From positions 1 to 56,617 of the forward strand of contig JBMSMQ010000005.1 in the NCBI GenBank assembly GCA_049421205.1: a stretch of DNA of 56,617 bases, written 5' to 3'. Shown one piece after another: positions 52,712 through 56,617 of this stretch. The translations under genes were made by a program, and so were the position numbers. Each line of letters begins with the position of its first letter. Within the stretch, counting starts at the first letter, position 1. This stretch comes from JAFMIT01 sp049421205. GTDB lineage: Bacteria > Actinomycetota > Actinomycetes > S36-B12 > UBA5976. The notes beneath the pieces are model-generated. The model searched no databases. It worked only from the letters and a program-made list of their open reading frames with translations, and was not told the origin of the DNA.

Positions 52712-53935
52712 ATGAAGGCTAGTCAGACTCAACAGGAAATATTTCTCGATGTATCGAGTACTGCAACCTCACCTATCATCACAGGTATTCCTCGCGTCGT
52801 ACGTGCGCTCGCAGATAAAAGGAACAGAAACCTTGTTAGTTTGGTTGAATATGATGGATTAGTAAATTCATACAAGCAAATTCAAGATTTACCCCCAATT
52901 AACCCTGTGACTGATGACTCTGCACGAAAACGTGTATTCGCAGCTTCTCAGTTATACAAAGCACTCACTGAAAGTCAGTTGCTACGAAGTGTGGTGGCTT
53001 TGATTCTTCGAAATCGACTTATGTTTTACTTTGCTCGAAAGTTACTTGGCAATCCAAGCGCATCTGGTGTCATTCTTGATGAACTAACTGGAATTCTTTT
53101 TCTTCCAGAAGTGCCTGTCCACAACGCACATGTGAAAAAAGTTCTAGCCTTGAAGAAGTCAGGAAGCATCAAGCTTGCACTGTATCTTCATGATTTACTC
53201 CCTCTACAACACCCTGAATTTTTTTCACACGATTTGATCTGGAAATTCAATAACTTCGTGCCCCTCATTGAAGTAGCAGACATAATTCTCGTATCAAATA
53301 ATGATGTGAAATCGCAAGTCGAAGATTTATTTAAGAAATCTCAAATCAATGTCATAGCCTTACCTGCCGCATTTGAACCATCAAATGAGAAAGTTGAATT
53401 TGATTTACGATTCCTCGTTGTTGGAACGATAGAACCGCGAAAGAATTATGTTGCAATTCTTGATGCTTTTGAAAGGCTACACGAGATTCGTCCCGAAGTG
53501 GAATTGCGAATTATTGGCAATATTGGATGGAAATACACTGAAATCATCCAACGTATTTCAACTCTTCAAAACCGTGGGGTAAAACTACAGTGGATTAGGA
53601 ACCTTAGCGACGAGGATCTTCAACGTGAGTATCAGCAGGCAATTGCACTTCTCTATCCATCGCATTATGAAGGGTATGGGTTACCTGTTGTTGAGGCACT
53701 GAGTCAATCAACACCGGTCATTACATCAAATAGGCCCGCTATGCGACTCTTTGCAAGTTTAGGTGGGGTTAGTTTGATTAACCCTGAAAATCCTGAAGAG
53801 CTTCTTGTTGAAATGACCCGAATGCTCGATGTTGAATACAGAAATGCCAAAGCTCTAGAAATACAACTTGATCAAATTCCAACTAGCTGGTCAATCTTCA
53901 CAGAACAATGCTTTCTGGCAATCAAGGAAGTCTGA
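52712..53935 (+). CDS. Glycosyltransferase family 4 (GT-B)
   Basis: A 407-residue cytoplasmic glycosyltransferase. The second Rossmann domain contains FLVVGTIEPRKNYVAILDAF near 230, LYPSHYEGYGLPVVEAL near 310 (the nucleotide-sugar-binding E...E element) and TPVITSNRPAM. The acceptor-binding N-terminal half is less typical. The best ribosome-binding site (GAGGAG) is 12 bases from the chosen ATG, and a tiny open frame ends in the ATG itself. The end overlaps the sulfotransferase gene by 14 bases convergently. Probably builds a surface polysaccharide. Confidence 0.87.
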   Translation: MKASQTQQEIFLDVSSTATSPIITGIPRVVRALADKRNRNLVSLVEYDGLVNSYKQIQDLPPINPVTDDSARKRVFAASQLYKALTESQLLRSVVALILRNRLMFYFARKLLGNPSASGVILDELTGILFLPEVPVHNAHVKKVLALKKSGSIKLALYLHDLLPLQHPEFFSHDLIWKFNNFVPLIEVADIILVSNNDVKSQVEDLFKKSQINVIALPAAFEPSNEKVEFDLRFLVVGTIEPRKNYVAILDAFERLHEIRPEVELRIIGNIGWKYTEIIQRISTLQNRGVKLQWIRNLSDEDLQREYQQAIALLYPSHYEGYGLPVVEALSQSTPVITSNRPAMRLFASLGGVSLINPENPEELLVEMTRMLDVEYRNAKALEIQLDQIPTSWSIFTEQCFLAIKEV

Positions 53936-54890
53936 ATCCAAGTCGCTCTACATCTCGTTCAAAGAGTGCATCTTTTTCGGATTGCGAAAGCTTCGGGACT
54001 AATCCAAGTGTGCTTGCTACATCAATAACTAAGTCATCAAGATTCGTGCATTCATTGAGAATTTGCAAATCATCGTGAGTCAATTGAATGACGTCTACCT
54101 CATTTTGAGGAAAGACGTTCACTCTTTTCATAGTCACGGCACCTTCTAGGATCGCTGAAGCAGCCGATTCAAGTGCATCTGAATCGTGAGACCATGCGGC
54201 CGTTTGAATTCGCTTCAACCCAGATTCAATACTTGCATAAATCTCACTCGATGGTGCCGTTGCAATAAACGACTGCCAGTCATCTCTATGTCCTGCTGTG
54301 AAAAACCAATAGAAAGTGTGCAAAAGATCGTATTTCCGAAACTGCTCCCACGGTATCCGCCCATCATCATTCGTTGTAATTGGGAAAAATTGAATAATTT
54401 CGCGCTTACCTAGATGTGCATTTCTTTCAATCTGCCGATATTCAGAGAGTACCCGGCTTCGAGATTCTCGAAATGCTGTGATTCCGATATGCGTTTTCGG
54501 GAAATAGTCGATATGAACGTGGCCGGAGAGGAGTGGCCAAAACGAAAATTTGTCCCAATGGATCGCTGAAAACTTGGTCTCATTCTGATAGGGAGTAATC
54601 GCGGGAACTCCTATGGCTTCTTCAAGTGTGGTTCGAAGCGAAGTGCCTGCTGTTTTTGGAATATGCATCAAGAAAATCTTTTTGCTCATAAGGTTGTGTT
54701 CAAAGACCTTTGAGTAGTGTTCTAACTCTTCGGGTGTGACTTTCCCCTCTTTAAAGAGAAGATAGAGTGCCCTATAGGCATTGTTCTTGCCTAGAAGTCC
54801 TTTGCGTAGAGCATACTTCCCGATAACTCTTGCTGGTTTTTGTAATGAACCTTCATAGAGTTGATAGCCAATACGATCTTTTATTCCCAC
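53922..54890 (-). CDS. Sulfotransferase-family protein
   Basis: A 322-residue protein. The PAPS 5'-phosphosulfate loop is IFLMHIPKTAGTSLRTTLEE near residues 72-91, and AFRESRSRVLSEYRQIER near 140 corresponds to the 3'-phosphate-binding Arg/Ser segment of the carbohydrate sulfotransferase group. No membrane span is evident. It faces a GT4 gene, suggesting sulfated surface glycan. The acceptor is unknown, and a member lacking sulfotransferase activity cannot be excluded. Confidence 0.75.
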   Translation of the reverse strand: MGIKDRIGYQLYEGSLQKPARVIGKYALRKGLLGKNNAYRALYLLFKEGKVTPEELEHYSKVFEHNLMSKKIFLMHIPKTAGTSLRTTLEEAIGVPAITPYQNETKFSAIHWDKFSFWPLLSGHVHIDYFPKTHIGITAFRESRSRVLSEYRQIERNAHLGKREIIQFFPITTNDDGRIPWEQFRKYDLLHTFYWFFTAGHRDDWQSFIATAPSSEIYASIESGLKRIQTAAWSHDSDALESAASAILEGAVTMKRVNVFPQNEVDVIQLTHDDLQILNECTNLDDLVIDVASTLGLVPKLSQSEKDALFERDVERLGFRLP

Positions 54891-54902
54891 AATGGCTTGA
54901 GC

Positions 54903-55661
54903 CTACTTTACGTTAGCGAGGGTTCCTAAATAAAGTTCAATCACCTTTGGATCATTTGCAAGCGACTTGCCAGTACCCGTGTAAGCATTGGTACCTTGGT
55001 CGAGAACATATCCACGATCGACAATCTGAAGGCAGCGACGCGCATTTTGCTCAACGATGATAACTGTTACTCCTGCATTACGGTTGATTGATCGCACATT
55101 GACAAACACTTCATCTTGTAATGCAGGTGATAAACCTGCACTTGGTTCATCCAAAAGCAGAACTTTTGGATTCATCATAAGTGCTCTTGACATCGCAACC
55201 ATTTGTCGTTCACCACCCGAGAGTGATCCAGCGCGCTGTTTTTTACGTTTATCAAGTGCCGGAAAGAGATTCACAACAAAGTCGTATCGCTCGTTGTAGG
55301 TGGCTGGACTTTGAATTGCACCCATCTGTAAATTCTCTTCGACCGTGAGAGAAGGAAACACATTGTTGTTTTGTGGGACAAATCCAATACCTTTTTGAAC
55401 AAGTTGATCAGCTCGAAAGTTGGTGACATTGTCTCCGTTGAGGGTGACTTCTCCGCTCCAGACCTTTACGAGTCCAAACATTGCCTTCAGAAGAGTTGAT
55501 TTACCTGCACCATTTGGTCCAATAATGCCGACGAGCTCTCCTTGATTCGCATAGAGATTGCAACCATTCAGGATATTCACTCCTGTGAAATATCCTGCAA
55601 CGAGATTGTCTGCACGAATTACAGCGTTCTGAGCCTCTATCTGATGATTATCAATGCTCAT
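54903..55661 (-). CDS. livF: Branched-chain amino acid-type ABC ATPase LivF
   Basis: A 252-residue ATPase. Walker A is GPNGAGKSTLLKAMFG, Q-loop VPQNNNVFPSLTV, signature LSGGERQMVAMSRAL, Walker B VLLLDEPSAGLSP. The LivF-type ending with VIELYLG is present. It overlaps livG by four bases and is 12 bases above the sulfotransferase gene. Confidence 0.92.
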   Translation of the reverse strand: MSIDNHQIEAQNAVIRADNLVAGYFTGVNILNGCNLYANQGELVGIIGPNGAGKSTLLKAMFGLVKVWSGEVTLNGDNVTNFRADQLVQKGIGFVPQNNNVFPSLTVEENLQMGAIQSPATYNERYDFVVNLFPALDKRKKQRAGSLSGGERQMVAMSRALMMNPKVLLLDEPSAGLSPALQDEVFVNVRSINRNAGVTVIIVEQNARRCLQIVDRGYVLDQGTNAYTGTGKSLANDPKVIELYLGTLANVK

Positions 55662-56527
55662 GATTCATCCTCTTCCAGAGTTAGGTCATGGTGAGCACCA
55701 AGATAGGCGTCAATAACAGCAGGATTAGACATGACTGATTCTGGCGGTCCTTCAGCAACTACTTTGCCTTCAGCCATCACAATGACCCAGTCACTGATAT
55801 CCCGGACCATGTCCATATCGTGTTCAACGAATAACACTGTCATTCCTTGTTCGCGCAAATCTTTGATGTGTTCAAGAAGGGATTGCGTCAATGCCGGGTT
55901 CACGCCTGCCATTGGTTCATCTAGCATCACAATTTCAGGTTCGACCATAAGTGCGCGAGCCATTTCGAGGAGTTTTCTTTGACCGCCTGAAAGTGCTGCT
56001 GCGAAATCGTCTTTCTTTGCGTCAAGTTTAAAACGTTGCAGTAGTTCTTCTGCCCGAGCGGTGATTTCAACTTCCTGTTTCCGCCAGAAGAAAGGAAATA
56101 GTGAACGCAGAATTCCTTCACCAATTTGGTCTTTTGCGCCAAGTCGCATATTGTCTATAACACTGAGACGGAAAAGTGCTTTCGTAAGTTGGAAAGTGCG
56201 AACCATTCCCATCCTAGCAACTTTGTGTGATGGAACACCTGCAAGTTCAACACCATTGAACGTCCAATTACCTGAATTTGGTTTATCGAAACCTGTAAGA
56301 AGGTTGAAGAATGTTGTTTTGCCAGCACCGTTTGGACCGATGAGTGCGGTGATTGCACCGCGCTGAATTTCTACACGTTCAACATTCACAGCAGTGAGAC
56401 CTCCAAACTGCCTCACAACATTTTCGGCAACGATAATTGGATCTGGCTTTTTCACGCCAGAGACAGCTTCGACATTTCGAAGTGCCTCAACTGCTTTTTC
56501 TTTTTGAGATGTATTAGGCGCGTGCAT
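55658..56527 (-). CDS. livG: Branched-chain amino acid-type ABC ATPase LivG
   Basis: The product has 289 residues from the ATG at 56527 (MHAPNTSQKEKAVEALR); a TTG nine codons upstream lies inside livM. Walker A is GPNGAGKTTFFNLLTG, signature LSGGQRKLLEMARAL, Walker B IVMLDEPMAGVNP, and the LivG-type C-terminus AYLGAHHD. An N-terminal extension of about 28 residues precedes the ATPase core. It overlaps the livM end by 14 bases. Confidence 0.92.
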   Translation of the reverse strand: MHAPNTSQKEKAVEALRNVEAVSGVKKPDPIIVAENVVRQFGGLTAVNVERVEIQRGAITALIGPNGAGKTTFFNLLTGFDKPNSGNWTFNGVELAGVPSHKVARMGMVRTFQLTKALFRLSVIDNMRLGAKDQIGEGILRSLFPFFWRKQEVEITARAEELLQRFKLDAKKDDFAAALSGGQRKLLEMARALMVEPEIVMLDEPMAGVNPALTQSLLEHIKDLREQGMTVLFVEHDMDMVRDISDWVIVMAEGKVVAEGPPESVMSNPAVIDAYLGAHHDLTLEEDES

Positions 56528-56617
56528 TAAGTGCCAACTCCTTCTTATCTCCAAATATTCCTTGTGGTCTGTAAATCATCAGCAACATAAGGCCAAGCCC
56601 TACCAAGATGAAGCGAA
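56514..56617 (-). CDS. livM: ABC permease LivM, C-terminal end
   Basis: Only the last 34 codons are in the window: a hydrophobic span (RFILVGLGLMLLMIY), then RPQGIFGDKKELALNARA and stop. The RPQG(L/I)FG ending is the usual LivM C-terminus. The start lies beyond the window edge. Confidence 0.85.
   Translation of the reverse strand, partial: RFILVGLGLMLLMIYRPQGIFGDKKELALNARA

Overview
This window comes from an actinobacterium (Actinomycetota). The evidence is the gene order tRNA-Thr, tRNA-Met, rpmG, hadA, hadB, murB next to tRNA-Trp, secE, nusG, rplK, rplA, rplJ, rplL, rpoB, rpoC, rpsL, rpsG, fusA, tuf, together with a DtxR/IdeR-type iron box, many GTG starts and an unsplit S10-spc-alpha ribosomal cluster. 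Base composition looks moderate (mid-40s percent G+C by eye, not computed), and genes are very tightly packed. This suggests a streamlined low-GC lineage such as the freshwater acI/Nanopelagicales group; that placement is inference and no species is named.

Region 1 (1-38852, almost entirely minus strand) is one long run of core genes. Read in transcription order from the right it is tRNA-Trp, secE, nusG, rplK, rplA, an L10-type leader with attenuator, rplJ, rplL, terminator, rpoB, rpoC, rpsL, rpsG, fusA, tuf, the S10 block (rpsJ to rpsQ), the spc block (rplN to infA and rpmJ), the alpha block (rpsM, rpsK, rpsD, rpoA, rplQ), truA, rplM, rpsI, glmM, glmS and a truncated acpS. Only two genes interrupt it on the plus strand: a membrane-anchored putative zinc metalloprotease between infA and map, and a small secreted protein with a Ser/Pro-rich linker and an I78-like (potato-inhibitor-type) domain between rpsL and rpoC. 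Strong hairpins, some with GNRA loops, mark several junctions of the superoperon, and the rpsM leader has a pseudoknot-like arrangement.

Region 2 (38992-43417) has aspC facing murB, then a glycosyltransferase-like protein whose first 45 or so residues look like the tail of cysteinyl-tRNA synthetase, the hadAB dehydratase pair, rpmG and two tRNAs.

Region 3 (43519-51799) holds a short-chain dehydrogenase, a secreted TAP-like peptidase lipoprotein, a methyltransferase, and an iron(III) ABC importer (binding lipoprotein, fused permease, ATPase) behind a near-consensus DtxR/IdeR box. After a bidirectional terminator comes a branched-chain amino-acid-type binding lipoprotein (livK).

Region 4 (51971-56617) has yajQ, tRNA-Tyr, a GT4 glycosyltransferase facing a sulfotransferase, then livF, livG and the end of livM. 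The glycan genes and yajQ separate livK from the rest of the Liv transporter. Most convergent gene pairs overlap at their stop codons by 9-14 bases, another sign of compaction. No rRNA, CRISPR array, insertion sequence or prophage gene was seen.
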